Shown: positions 11,087 to 23,352, numbered from the stretch's first letter. The stretch is DNA of 64,000 nt from Enoplolaimus lenunculus (GCA_030248215.1 JASANG010001414.1:124001-188000), one strand, 5' to 3'. Numbers and translations are program-made. The notes: a model not told the origin generated them from the sequence alone.

Positions 11087-12300
11087 GCATTTTATTACTT
11101 GTGCATGAAAGTTAAAATAGATATTACGGTTGCAAATAATTATTAGAAATTTTTAAAAGTGTAGCAATGGGAAATTGAAACAATTCTTAAAAAGATTGGA
11201 AAACTGATGAGATTTTAGGAACCATACAAAAAATTCAAAGGAACTAAAAATGTGTGTTGTAGGTACGAAAAATTGCGCGAATAAGAAATACTAAAATCAT
11301 CTCTTCTCCAATTTCGGCATTTGACAAGTGAAACTTAAAATCAAATCGAAATGGAATTTGAAAACTGATTCAATTTCCTTATTTTATCTTTTTTAAAATC
11401 GCCGTAAACCCAACGTTTAAATTGATGTTTATCGATTCTAGTCAAATTTTAGAAGTCTGAAGCAGTGGAACTTGAACAGTTGTTCAATTTCTGTTTGGTA
11501 TAATTTTTTAACCTGTAGTTGAAAAATGCTGTTTGCAATTTCGGTAAGGTGGGCATAAGATAAAATGGACGATGCATTAGAAACGCAACATTCGCTGTTT
11601 CTAAAGTCTTATGACCAATCGTCATAATCTGATGATAGGTGCTGCACATGTTTAAGAAGACAGTTCTTAGTTTATAAACGTTGACATTTTGGTTTAAAAG
11701 ACTGTGCCTACAGCAAGTCTAAAAAAACTTCAAATTAGTATGAAAAAATAGGTTCAATTATTTCGCTAGGATAAAATGTTATGTAAATTTTGTCAGCGAA
11801 CGCAAAAATTTTACACCTTACAAAAATTCCCATTTCCCTATTCAGAAATTTCGAAAGGCAAATATCCATCCTATCGTTCCCCTTAAATACACCACTGGGT
11901 TTTAGCCCTTATTCATCAGTCATCACTGAAACTATTCATATACAACAGGTACCCCAGCTTTAAGATCTTTACTTTTAGGCTTAGACACTCGCATTTTGTT
12001 CTGGAATTGCTTTTTAAATAACCAAATAAATATTACTACAACATTCCTTCGAATAAAATCCAGTCAAACAGCAAATAGTGCAATGAAACATTAATAATTA
12101 AAATAAGATTTTGCAAAATTGCACGTTGCTTCAAGCTTGAGCACGACCATATTAATATTTCAATGGCCTATATTTAATTATAGAGGCTTGCTCATTGGAA
12201 GACGGATAGACTGAGAGGCATAGAGATTGGGAAGGTGACGTTTAGCCTTAGCTTTAGGCTTAGGATTACTGGACAGGTTCGTACCGATAACAAGCGCCCC
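11087..12300. other. no gene; repeat remnants
   Basis: Contains the second copy of the AATTTCC-type repeat (about 11160-11610) and a short TTAGGC fragment near 12241-12275. Otherwise there is AT-rich sequence in which I see nothing more. Confidence 0.4.
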
Positions 12301-12358
12301 TTTATTCCCTAAAAACTAGTAAACGGTTCGTTCTTCTCCGCACTAAATTTGCAATTTT

Positions 12359-12364
12359 TTTATT
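12359..12364 (-). promoter_or_regulatory. polyadenylation signal AATAAA of the Snail-type gene
   Basis: AATAAA on the minus strand, about 50 bases past the stop codon of the zinc-finger gene. The position is suitable for 3' end formation; no transcript evidence. Confidence 0.4.
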
Positions 12365-12414
12365 TTCGTAATCTGCACTTGGTCTTACAGCTTTGAATGT
12401 TTGCGATTTGGATT

Positions 12415-15400
12415 TTAGCAAATGTTTGGCATAGGATATTTTGCCGCATCTGGCATTATGCCGTTGCATCCGTTCGCTGAATGCTTGGTCAGCAGTGACA
12501 TTCGCGAAAATGTTTTTTGGCATCCGCCACAACGATACTTTTTGACATCAGAGTGCGTTTGTAAGTGCGCACGCAAATTTGAACGATCAGCAAACGCGCG
12601 ACCACAATGAGCGCAACCGAACGGTTTTTCACCTGTATGAGTTCGAATATGACCTAAAAATTTAAATTTTTAATTTTTAAATCAACAATTTCAGCTTAGC
12701 ACGGCAAAAAGATTTACTCGCCATCCTACGCTTAGGGGATGTTTAAAGGGTATATTCGTATATATATCACTGGCGGTCCCAGGATTTTTTCGGAAGAGGC
12801 GGACTTTTAAATTATATCTTTTATGTTGCTTTTCATGTAAGTATCATTTTATTTTTGTTCTAAAAATTTAACTGTGAAAAATTTCAAAAGAGGAGGGCCG
12901 CCCGCCCTTCCCCTGTGACCGTCCCTGATATATATTTTTTACCGACATTCCTTAAAAAATGAAAATAATAGCATTCTGAAGTAGTTTTGATTCGCCACAC
13001 ATGTTAGCAATATTTTTTCGTTGATGCTTAGATTTCACAGAATAAATTAAGTATGGCTCTGGTGTACGTATAAGTTTCGCTGGAAGCTTTAATTGTAATG
13101 CGGGTACATATTTGCAATTTTGTACAATAAAATGTTACTATAATGAATTATTAATACTTTAGTTTTATATTCTAGGATTTATCGTAAGGACTTGTCACCT
13201 ACTTATTGCTGGTAATTCCAAACCCCAACAAGCGAGTAGTACATTTTAGCAGCAGTGGTCGTAGCACGAGAACTCTTATATTACACCCTACTTTTGTGAA
13301 AATTTAAATATTTCTTACTATACCATAATTAGCTTGTTTCAAAACATTACTAAATAGCGATAGGTGACACACACATTTCAGAATGCATGCAAACTATAAT
13401 GTTTGTCACTGTAACTCACCTTGAAGCAGCCAAGGCCGTGAAAACGCTTTGCCGCACAGCTGACACTTGCACGGCAACGTATGCGTTCGAATGTGCATTT
13501 TCAACGCTCCAAGCGATCCGTAATTCTTATCGCAGTACTTGCAACTGAATTGCTTTTTCATCTGTGACGCACAATGAAATTGACGATGTTTACTCAAACC
13601 GCTGAAGGTCGAGTAGCTTCGATTGCAGTCTGGACATTGAAACCGTGGTGCAGATGATTGCTTACAGCGAGCCGGTCCAGCGAATTCTCCTTGTTGCCGT
13701 TTGAGCGCCCCGCTGCTCACTCCAACGCTCCCGAGCTTTGTCTCGATAATTGTTGTTGACGTTGTACCGGACAGACTTTTAGGGCACGTTGAGCAGCTTA
13801 GAATCGTGTGAACTTGACTACTATGCGGTGGAAATTTTGATGCCGGGTCAGCCCTAGCGAACAGCGAGTTTTGAGCCAAAGATGCATCGCGAGTTGAAAA
13901 TTGAACAGGGGAAGACACGTAAGTCTGGTTTACAATTGGAGTTGTGCTGGTTAGTAGCGTTGAAGTGCGGCTTGGGGTATCAGAAAACGGGCTGGTGTTC
14001 AATTTGGCATTTAGATCGGCAAATAGTTTATCGCTTCTGTTACAACGTAGTTTCTTGTCAGGAACTGGACAGTGTGGGGGTGATGATTCATCGTCATTGG
14101 TTGACCGTGAACTAGGAGACGGAACAGATAATGGTGAAAACATTTTGGCGAGCATATCATATCCGGTGCCGTTTGTCGGCATCTGACGATGACGTTTTTG
14201 CGTAGAATTCGCTGAAGTTAGAGAAGAAAGATACCAAAGCATCAGATCTTGATCGGGGGCGGCACTAGCGACACAAGGGCGCGGAATATTTTGACCTGGG
14301 GCGTGTTGGATTTGAGGACACCCGTAGTAAATGAGTTGCTGCCAAAATTCGTTTGCAGCGTACACTAGCGAGTGAAGGAACGAATCGTAAGGTACTTTAT
14401 GAATATCTGAAGACGGAAATGGATCTGCTGGAGGCGCAACTGTGCTAGTTGGCACGTTTTTCGAAACGTTAGGATCAGCATGCCATAATGAATCCAAAGT
14501 TGTTGTTTGGGAGTCATCGGTGAAAAACAGAGGATTGTTCTTAGGATGGGGAGCTGATAAATTGGCGACCGGTTGAGAAGTACCACGCGATTTTCGCAAG
14601 TCAATTGCATCGTGAAAACAAGGCGACCGCGGCAATGATGGAGTTGAGATTTCCGCATCTGACGAGCTGGTTTCCATTTCGGTCGTCTCTGTGTCTGCAG
14701 TCAGTCCTGCCATTAGACGTATATCTGAAATGAAATTTTTACAAAATTATTTGTAAACAAATAAATTTTAGCTCTTGTAATAAGCTTTTGCCACGTTTAA
14801 AAGGTTTATGGTTTAAACTCAGGTTTAGGCAAGTGCGTTATGCATAGATAAGCCCGTTTCCAAACTTGAGCAGAACTATGAGCCTAAAACGCCGAAATTT
14901 TTTGTCAAAATTGTGGATAAACAACGATCTACAACACTGTCTCCCGAACCAAACGCCTTTTCTGTAAAGTTTAATATTTTCCTTTTGAACTACGCAAATT
15001 GTAGCCATTTGTCAATTTTAACTTCAGCTCGCGCAATGTTCAATGAGATGAACGCTGTGAAACATCGTCGCCCGATAACTTGTCGCCCACCAATGCCGGA
15101 AAGCCTATGAATAAGTCTAAACATAACCCTGAGCGTAATCCTATACACCAAAGCCTAAGCATAATGTTTGGCAAACAGTTGTGGAGTGGATAATATTTCG
15201 GATTACAAGTTGTCGGGCGACAAATTGTCTCAATGCCGTGAAACATTAATAGTTTATTCATAACCGGTACGGTGCCACAAATGCTAAGATACACTGCCCT
15301 CTTCATCGGTATGTTTACATAATTTGCAAACTTAATTGTTTTCGTTTTAAACCTTCGTATCCGTACAAACTCTGCATATTTAGATTGCGCTGTACTGCAG

Positions 15401-15515
15401 CTTGAGACAGTTTCTTACCTTCAAAAATAGACTTGCGTCTGACGGTGGCTGGTTTCTTGGCATCAACGTTGCGAAAATTTTGTGAAAATAAATTCGTTCC
15501 TGCGTTATTCGACAT
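12415..15515 (-). CDS. sna: Snail-family zinc-finger transcription repressor
   Basis: Three exons: 15515-15419, 14724-13420 and 12653-12415, phases 1 and 1, predicted 546 residues. Five zinc fingers fill the C-terminus (about 394-417, 424-447, 451-473, 479-501, 507-530). Finger 2 and the linker carry the Snail signature [15 protein letters not shown], and the third to fifth fingers carry [32 protein letters not shown] and [12 protein letters not shown]. These match Snail rather than Scratch. Such proteins bind E-boxes (CAGGTG) in the nucleus and repress transcription in mesoderm and neural development. The long N-terminal half is Ser/Thr/Pro-rich. AIDLRKSR (about 72-79) resembles a CtBP-binding motif, and no SNAG motif (MPRSFLV) is visible. 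Exon 1 is supported only by an in-phase donor (GGTAAGA), acceptor (TTTCAG) and an open join; if wrong, translation starts at ATG 14713 (510 residues). The two zinc-finger exons are secure. Confidence 0.9.
12768..12936. mobile_element. small hAT-like element in the Snail-type gene intron
   Basis: The ends CACTGGCGGTCCCAGGA and (reversed) CAGGGACGGTCACAGGGG are imperfect inverted repeats, and both flanks read TATATAT. It lies wholly inside the last intron (12654-13419). Non-coding. Confidence 0.45.
15056..15245. mobile_element. GTTGTCGGG-arm foldback element in the first intron or upstream of the Snail-type gene
   Basis: The left arm has CATCGTCGCCCGATAACTTG and the right arm AAGTTGTCGGGCGACAAATT, pairing as inverted repeats with a GCCTAAGC-bearing middle. 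A larger relative is at 31305-31575. Confidence 0.5.
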
Positions 15516-15659
15516 TACTTCTTTTTTATAGCGTTTGTTTGCGTAAGGCACGTTAATAATCACCGTATACTTGTTTAAGGCACTTAAAAGGCACTGATAT
15601 ATACTTTTGTCTAAAATTAAACGGATATATTGACGTATTACCTTGATTTAAACACAGAC

Positions 15660-15850
15660 TGCATGACATTTATGTTCGGACATTTGGGATGGTGCTATAC
15701 TTGTCATGAGGCACCGTCCTTGATCGTACGTAGCTGTCCGTCACCGTACGGCGTTGTCTGAGTATATGCTTGCGTTGGCTACCCCACGGTGATGTACGGT
15801 GACGAACGGTGGCACACGGGACGTCCGGCGACGGACGACGCCGGAAGACG
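15660..15850. repeat. GC-richer ACGGTG/CACCGT repeat block
   Basis: Iterated ACGGTGACGG-like units and their complements (CCGTCACCGTACGG) in an AT-rich setting. The two sides are roughly inverted, so it is probably another foldback element. It sits about 150 bp upstream of exon 1 of the Snail-type gene. A promoter role is possible but not shown. Confidence 0.4.
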
Positions 15851-16120
15851 TTATAAAAATTTCGAAAAAGCGCCATCCTACCCTACCCCAAAATGTTCAA
15901 CTTGAGAGCAATAAACTGATTTGTTTAACTTGTCATAATAAAATGTGTCACTTGCGAGTGGTACTCCGACGCTGAGAAGACGTGGTCAATTTTTCTGAAG
16001 GAATTGAGTGCAGTTACAACATAAAGCAATAATTGCTGAATTCATGGCTCATTGTGAAAATATTTAACAAATAGAAAACTGGCAGAAACCAATAGTCCAA
16101 AATCCGAGGTCAATTCACAT

Positions 16121-16324
16121 AGCCCATGTTACTTTAAAGGGCGTCCAGGTTTCTGGTGGGTCCGTAAAAGAGTAAATTTACATTCTAGATTCCATTTGTT
16201 TTGCTTAGGCTTAGGCTTAGGCTTAGACTTAGGCTTAGGAACACATTTTTGCAACGCTTAGGCTTAGGTTTAGGCTTAGCAATACGGTTAATGTACTGTT
16301 ATGCCACTAAAAGTAACATTGCCC
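16121..16324 (+). mobile_element. family B element with TTAGGC array and 8-bp target duplication
   Basis: It runs from AGCCCATGTTAC to GTAACATTGCCC, flanked by ATTCACAT on both sides (16113-16120 and 16325-16332). The arrays at about 16204-16240 and 16257-16281 contain five or more TTAGGC units with few errors, separated by the same spacer as at 10800-10815. The 64-codon ORF across it encodes only the repeat (LRLRLRL). Confidence 0.85.
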
Positions 16325-16332
16325 ATTCACAT

Positions 16333-17552
16333 TATGATAAAGCGTGTGCAGAATGTTACCGAAATTCAAAATTTTTTTACAATAATTTTAATTAAAACTA
16401 TAATTTATAAAAAAATAGCCAAACATGGAATTGTATAATTTGTCTAAATTTTCGATATCATTAACACAAAGCTTGATACGATCGCAGTGGTACGCGCAAA
16501 TACTAGCTCGCAATTATGTTGAAATATTAAGTTTAGGATAAACTTAAACGCAAAGTTGTAACTACTAATAATATTGAAAACAGACCGGTAGATAGTGTTT
16601 GCCACTTGCGCATCAACTGATTTACGACTGGTAACTTTGAACAACTCATGCCAAAATTAGCACAGTCGACAACTGCGTTGAGTCAAATATAATCAAAACA
16701 TTTTCAACTGACCTTTTGATTGTTATTGGTTTACAGTTGGCAACTGACAATGTCAAATAGACAGAAATATTGCCAGAAATTATGTTCAAAGGCACAAAAA
16801 CGACGATTTCGACTAAGTACAAAACTTGAAATATTTTAAATTTAATTAAAAATAATGTGAACTTTGGTGCTACGAAAAAGTGTAGTTTGAAATTTTAATG
16901 AAGATTTTCGAGCTGAAATTTTGTTTGTAAGCTTCTAGAATCATTAATTTTATTATTTACCTGTTCGACATGAAACGCGAAGACATTAATAATTGAAAAA
17001 TCCTACATTTCGGCGCAAAAATGCATTTCAGTCCGCAGACTGATTTTTCCATTTGTATGATTTTAATACTGCTATATATACCGTTGTAATGGCTTATTAG
17101 TTTTTCCTCGCAAACGAAAAATGAGTATAAAGCATAACCAGTTGTACTAAAATTTATTGCAAATCTATCAAAAATTTCAATTGCTTTTTAGTTTTAATTT
17201 TTAATTAATAATATGAGAAGCCACCATCACAAACTAATTTGTAAAATATACCGTTTCGACTCGTTACAGCTACAAACAACCAAAATTTTTCGACGATAGT
17301 GTAAACTTTGTTCTCCAAGTTTCTTATATTCCGAGGATAGTAAAGTTTCTTGTCCAAATTTCTTCAAATAATCACACCTAGTAAATCTGGTGTCAAACAT
17401 TTTTGTTAAAAGTTAAATTTGCCACTCTTAGAAGAACCGCCCTGGAACAACACATCTCTACAACCGCCGCTTAACGATATCGAGATTTCAACAAAACCGG
17501 TAGAGTGGAAACTTTGGTCTCTTTTAAACCTGGCGATGATATCTTCAAATTA
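16333..17552. other. no recognised feature
   Basis: AT-rich, apparently single-copy within the window, with no supported ORF or repeat structure. Confidence 0.4.
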
Positions 17553-17756
17553 TCACACGGGCTCGAAGGCAAACGCTTGGTCGTTATAGAAACATTTGAC
17601 CGGCACCGATTTGTGCTCCGGAAAATATATATGCAATTGCCTCGTGGTGCACGAAGCGGTGTGTATAGGCACCTTTAGCCTATAACCCCACGAAAATAAT
17701 TGGCCCCAAAACCCTCTCAGCAAAACATCAAGCATTCCTTTATTCTCACGCGACAT
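17553..17756 (-). CDS. small ORF, unknown
   Basis: A 67-codon frame starting at ATG 17756, with balanced codon use compared with its surroundings. It encodes a mix of aromatic and basic residues (GFWGQLFSWGYRLKVP, then YFPEHKSVPVKCF). It is not recognised. It may be one exon of a gene whose other exons I cannot see, or chance. Confidence 0.2.
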   Translation of the reverse strand: MSRENKGMLDVLLRGFWGQLFSWGYRLKVPIHTASCTTRQLHIYFPEHKSVPVKCFYNDQAFAFEPV

Positions 17757-20351
17757 AAATCAAACAACCCTTAAATCCGATACAAAGACAACCAAATAAT
17801 AACCTTAAGGTGTGTTAAGTGTTCATTAAAAGTTTTTACATTCTGCTATAAACAGTTTACCACCGAGTCAAGTTTAAACTGTAAGGGTCATTATTAGATG
17901 CAGTGCAGTCTTTGGAGTTCGTTACCATTTGGGAGCCATATGCCCTCAAATTTTACGTACCTTTTGCAATCGACCTATCATACAGACGGATGTTCCCGAG
18001 CCTGTCAAAGGCGTAACCAGGATTTTATATTCAGTAAGGTATAACCTCCATGTAAACGTTTTTTTTTTCACGAACGAGTGTAGCGAGCAAGGAAATTATT
18101 TTGTCCTGCAGGATCCAATGGATTATTTTGAAACGTGTCAGAGTGTGCTTTGTGACGTCCCGTAAAACAATTTTCAATAGAACACAATTCCGTCGTGCCT
18201 GCCTGCCAATTTGTACACACCCCTTGAGAGTGCACCTCCATTTCCTGGTGACACAATTGAATCGCGGCAGCGATTTATTCAGAAAGAAACAAGCGAAAAA
18301 CCAGGCAAAAACACGCACAAGGCGTTGGCACTCAATTAAATATTAAAGTTTATGACATTTTGCAAAAATTTGCATTTGTCATGATACTGTGTTTTCTGGG
18401 TCGAACGAAACGTATAAACATCGTTGCAAAACAGAGTCGAAAAACGCACGGTAGTGGCGTATATACGAAGGATAGGGGATATATCCTCTTTTGTAAATCC
18501 GTCAAAAAAAAGAAGGACACTACTTACACAATTATTACAAACCAGTTTCTAGAGCTCAAATAAATTTCTCGCTCGCAAAACACCTTTGAGGTTAAAACTT
18601 CGTCTTGTAATCAAATTCCGGCTCCGGATAACGCTATGAACAAAAGCTATGCAAACAACATTGCACTTTATCTCAGAATAAATGAGTTCTGGTGGTGACC
18701 TCAGATACTATATAATTGCGCCTGAAAAATTTTAAGGTATAAAATCACGTTCTCGAATGGTTGGTATATATGGGTTAAGAAGGCGGTTCTTGCAATATTG
18801 TTTTGGATGCCTGTCAAAAATGTACCACTATAAGCTCGGTATAAAGTACCTTGCGGAGAAGTGTATATATATGCGTGTGCAAGGTTTGACATTATCCCAG
18901 CACCCAGGAATATTATATTTTTCTCGGGGAACACCACAATAATGAACCGTACATATATTTTGTATTTTTGAGATGTAAATGCGATATGAAATATTCAGCA
19001 GTTCCAAAATAAGACCAAGATTTACCTTAAACGATATTAATGTCACACTGAACTGTGTTTAGTTTTTCTTTAATACAACCGTTTAAGCATAAACGCGACC
19101 CTGAAAAAAAGCACAATTTAAGCTGTATCCAAGTCCAAACTACCGAAATTCATTGGCTGATCCAAAGGGATGCCGACTACGCCTTTAGGGATCGAAACCA
19201 ACCTTTTGTATGTGGTACTGAAATTGCGTTTGGGTTTTTGTTTCGGTCGCTTTGATCGCGAGCATTATTATATTATTGCGTGCCGCTGACTCCGCCCCCC
19301 CCGCTCGCCAGAAACTTCTTCTGCATTTGCTGCTACCAAAATTACGTTAAGGTTAATGGTACATATTATAGCTGTCGTGTCAGCGTTGTGGGCCAAACCC
19401 TGAAATGGTTTAGATTTGGGGGTTTATAAGTTTTTGTACAAAAATAATGCGGTGCTTCTCGAGTTGCACTTTAAGAGTGTGCAAATATCGCACTTATTAC
19501 CTCTGAATAATACCACTTGTGGTAATGACACAACAATATAAACAACTCACGTTTTACACCTCATCATTTTGGTTGAAAGGCACCAAAAACAGACAATACG
19601 AAACGGATTACGGTATATATAGCAGAGAGACGATGTTTCGTTGTCATTGTGGGCTGGGTTTTGTTGGTTCGTGGACAAAATTGGGAAAGTTTTGGAGTGA
19701 AATTTGGTTGTGAAATTTAATAATATTAAATTTTTTATCATAACTAAAAAAATTAAGGAATTTTGACGAATCATAATACAGAAATTAACTCTGCATTTTT
19801 GAGAGACAAGAATTAATGAAATAGGCTAGGCTTTAGGTTTTCAGACCTGAATTAAATGGACCAGCTGCACTATAAACTATTGGGTTAAACAGAATATGTT
19901 AGGTTTAATTTAATATTTTCATTGAAATGCAACAATGCCAAAATATACTCATAAAACGAAAAGTATACTTATTGGTTTTATTAGCACTGATTTATAGTTT
20001 AAAACAAAATTTATTCAGCAAACTGAAGCTTTATTAAAAATATTTTTTTATTTTTTTAAACTCAACAGTTTTCCCACTCAACTAAATGTCCACTTTGATG
20101 AATACCATTAAAGACAGGAACACTTTCTTTATGATACAATGCGAGTAAATGTGATCATATTATTCTGGTATTCTGAGTTTCAGGATTGGAAATGGTATTT
20201 ATAGATTATAATTTAATAACTCCACACAATTTCATTAGCCATGCTATGCAAACGCTTCTATGGTAAATTAATTGTTAAGCGGCTATTGGCGACTAATCAG
20301 GCCCTGAAAAGACATTTGGAATAGTGTATACCAAGGTAAAGCATTTTTACT
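17757..20351. other. no gene recognised
   Basis: Several overlapping short frames exist (for example around 18030-18350), but none has family resemblance, convincing splice sites or a consistent strand. No clear repeat family is visible. Confidence 0.35.
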
Positions 20352-20806
20352 ACACTCAAAATAATATTTCTGATATTTAAGAAAAAATTTCTCACATTTA
20401 AGAAATATAATTAGCAAGGTGCACTTGAATAGTATTTCTGTTATAACAGAAAAGATTGCAGAAAAGTTTTGAAATAAAGTCTGAAAATAAACGTTTTCCA
20501 GTTATTTTTGGAAAAACTGTCTTAAATATCAGGAAAACTTTTCATATTTGCCACAGAAAATACTCTACTGAATAAATTCAGAAATACTTTTTTGTGTGTA
20601 CTGAGAAACTATATTCCTTATCTGCTGCGAGAACATCAGCTCTCGCGTGGACCTTGTTAAAAGTGATCATTTCAGTAAAGTACGACTCGTTCAAATTTTC
20701 TTTCAAGGACTCTCTTCACGCTTCGCATATACTTTGTGATGAATTTCTAGCAGTCCCACAGAGACCCGGTGTAACCATTTTATTCATCCATGAAGCCACC
20801 TTACTT
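20352..20806 (-). mobile_element. family D element, inverted copy
   Basis: Reverse copy of 6651-7138. It begins ACACTCAAAATAATATTTCT and ends in GGTTACACCGGGTC-type sequence on the minus strand, with TTCATCCATGAAGCCACC at the right. The 125-codon plus-strand ORF at 20594-20971 crosses this and the next element and is not a gene. Confidence 0.65.
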
Positions 20807-20815
20807 CAACAAGAG

Positions 20816-21030
20816 GGCCAATGTATAGAACAGGGGCGGAACAGTATTGTAGGCCTGCTCCTATGCTTAAGCCTAAGCCTGAGTCTAAGCCTAAGTTTAA
20901 AAATGAGTTTATGCCTATGCCTATGCCTAAGCCTATGCCTAAGCCAAGCAAAAAAATTGTTTAAAGCTTAAGCTTTAACTTTTTTCTAGTCCCTCAGAAA
21001 AAAGTTCCGCCCCTGATCTTTACATGGGCC
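20816..21030 (+). mobile_element. family A element with GCCTAA arrays and 8-bp target duplication
   Basis: The best family A copy. It runs from GGCCAATGTATAGAACAGGG to CCCTGATCTTTACATGGGCC, flanked by the exact octamer AACAAGAG (20808-20815 and 21031-21038). Two arrays of GCCTAA-like units (about 20865-20900 and 20914-20945) lie inside. The 8-bp duplication indicates a hAT-type transposase acting in trans. It landed directly beside a family D element. Confidence 0.85.
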
Positions 21031-21102
21031 AACAAGAGCGTGCAAGGGGATACATTCAGTGTAGAAAAGAATCTACCCGGCATAGCACACAGTGCGTTTT
21101 TG

Positions 21103-21265
21103 ACTTACCCCCCTTTATTTAGCTGGGGGTACAACCTGTGTGAACCATGACACTTTATGTATCTGGCACCAAATATTGCTCCGGTTACAGTATAATGTAG
21201 GGTTACTGCTTGTAACAACGACAACCCCCACTAAGCAAGAGGGGGTAGACTAAAAACGCAACGTC
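21103..21265. mobile_element. small inverted-repeat element
   Basis: The ends GCGTTTTTGACTTACCCCCC and (reversed) GCGTTTTTAGTCTACCCCCT are imperfect inverted repeats around a non-coding centre. Confidence 0.5.
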
Positions 21266-23070
21266 CGGTGGTACATTTTGTACCATGCGGAACCACAAGA
21301 GACACTCTTTTATTATGCACTCTTGGTTATACCAATTCCATTCAAACCAAAAATTTTCAACATGATTCATTGCACACTTTAGCTTTTTCATCTCTTGAAA
21401 TCATCAGGGAGGCTTTAACTGATACCGTAGTGGGAACTCCAATAATTGATGTCTTCTGGGGACTTTAGTTGACCCTCGTTTTTGATTTGCGGAAACAATT
21501 CTAAGCTCAACATTTAGTATCAATGTAGGGAAATACGAAAACATGGCATTTCTTGAAAGAACGGATCTTTTCATTATGAATGCATATCAAAAGGCTTAGG
21601 AAAACTTACTTGTCTTACATAATTTCAACGCTGGTGTGCTCAAGGTTGTGAGTTTTTAATCAACATCAAACTGACATATAATCGGTCTTACTTTATAAAT
21701 TTTAAAAACAAATACAATTTGGTATAAATATACATCTTTTATTTATTGCATACAAATTGTTATGCTTTTTACTTACTAACAACGTGGATCTACAGTGAGA
21801 AAATCTGCCACCGAACTTGAAGGAAAAACAAAAACAAATCACCGCTCGTTTTAACTTAAATTCTAATGAGTTGGTTAACCAGCTCAAAGAGAGAAATATT
21901 CAATTCTGGATATATATTTTTGAGTTAATAACAGTAAATATTAATTCATTGTGAGCTGATTTAATTCTGGATAAGTGCATCCATTAACTCACAATGAGTT
22001 TAATCATTTCAGAATTCTGAGTTCTGAAAGACCTAATTCAGAGCTCAGGCTTGTGAGTGGATTCAATTCATGCTGAGTTCAAATCAATTCACTAGAATTT
22101 ACAGTGATACACAAACGCGATAAGACCAACCTGACCATTTCCTATATAAAATGTCAATCAAAAAAATTTGAAATTTAAAAATTTTGATGTCGGAACTCAA
22201 TTAAATGTAACAAAATTCTCTCGTCGTAAGAAACCAGAAATTGGCTTTGTAAACCGCTGCAAGAAACGCCGTAATGATAGGTAATATTGACGTTAACTGA
22301 TCGGCCAACCAAAAAAGTTTCACACGGTCCACCAGGCAGCTAAGTTAGGATAAGGGTATTAAACATTTGGCAGACGCAGTGAAAATTTCTGTTTGAGTGG
22401 TTCTCAAGATGGCAGGGATTGCTTCAAATGTAGATGATTGTCGGTAAGTATGGACTATAAAACAACAAAGCATTGTACAAAACGTAATAACGCTAAATTT
22501 AAGTTTTAATTCAGGAATTCAAAGTTTGCTGGATTATTAGGTGCAAAGCAAACTATGAAAACTTAGTAATATATTCTTGAAACGTAATCTTAAACTATTA
22601 TCATGGCATCGATAGAATTCAAATCCACCAAGTGGTTAATAAATATATTTTCAAACAAGTGCACTTTAAGATGAGGAAATATAAATATGGACACTTGTTT
22701 AAACACATAGATCAAATCAACGGCAAAAGTTGTGCTTAGTTTCGAAGCTTAACCATGCAACATTTCGCTGGATTTGATGAGTGGTACACACGTAAAGAAC
22801 TCGTAAAATAGAATTCTGACCTACACCGCCTTAGTTGCTAAGCGTAATTTAAGAAACAAAAACTTTCAACTCTAAAGTTGGTAGTCATTTTATTAAAGAC
22901 CTATTCACACAACTAGTTTTTGCTGTGAGAACTTGCATTTTTTCATCAACCAATGAGAAAGCGGCTACAATAAATTCAGTGAACTTGCATGGTTATTCAC
23001 ACATGTGAACTAAATTCCTAGCTATGATTTTTAATGAATTATTTGCAGCTGCAAGTTTTCGAATGGGAGT
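21266..23070. other. no gene recognised
   Basis: AT-rich. The part at 21860-22100 has many short palindromes built on GAATTC, TGAGTT and AACTCA, probably a decayed foldback element. Nothing else supported. Confidence 0.35.
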
Positions 23071-23172
23071 TTGAACAAAACTTGCAAGTGCAAGTGCAGC
23101 TGTGAGTTCTCGCAGCAAAAACTTGCAAGTGCAAGTGCAGCTGCGAGTTTTCGCAGCAAAAACTTGCAAGTG
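23071..23172 (+). repeat. short tandem repeat, ~48-bp unit
   Basis: Two and a bit units containing AACTTGCAAGTGCAAGTGCA then GCTGCGAGTTTTCGCAGCA. Each unit is itself partly palindromic. The overlapping long ORFs on both strands come from the repeat. Confidence 0.65.
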
Positions 23173-23288
23173 AGAATAGGGCTCAACTTTTGCTCGTATA
23201 GTATTATAATTAAAGGTTGTCTCATGGCCACAATGAACGATTCTCCTGATATTTCTTCCATGCGGTCATGCAGTGTTACGAATTTAAA

Positions 23289-23352
23289 TCATATTATTAT
23301 TATTAGTAGTAGTATTATTATTATTGTTGTTGTTGTTATTATTGTTGTTCTT
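23289..23352 (+). repeat. ATT/GTT microsatellite
   Basis: Runs of ATT, AGT and TTG trinucleotides. Confidence 0.7.

Noticed and set aside
20594-20971. 125-codon plus-strand ORF
   Set aside because: It spans the junction of a family D and a family A element; the Leu-Ser repeats come from the GCCTAA array.
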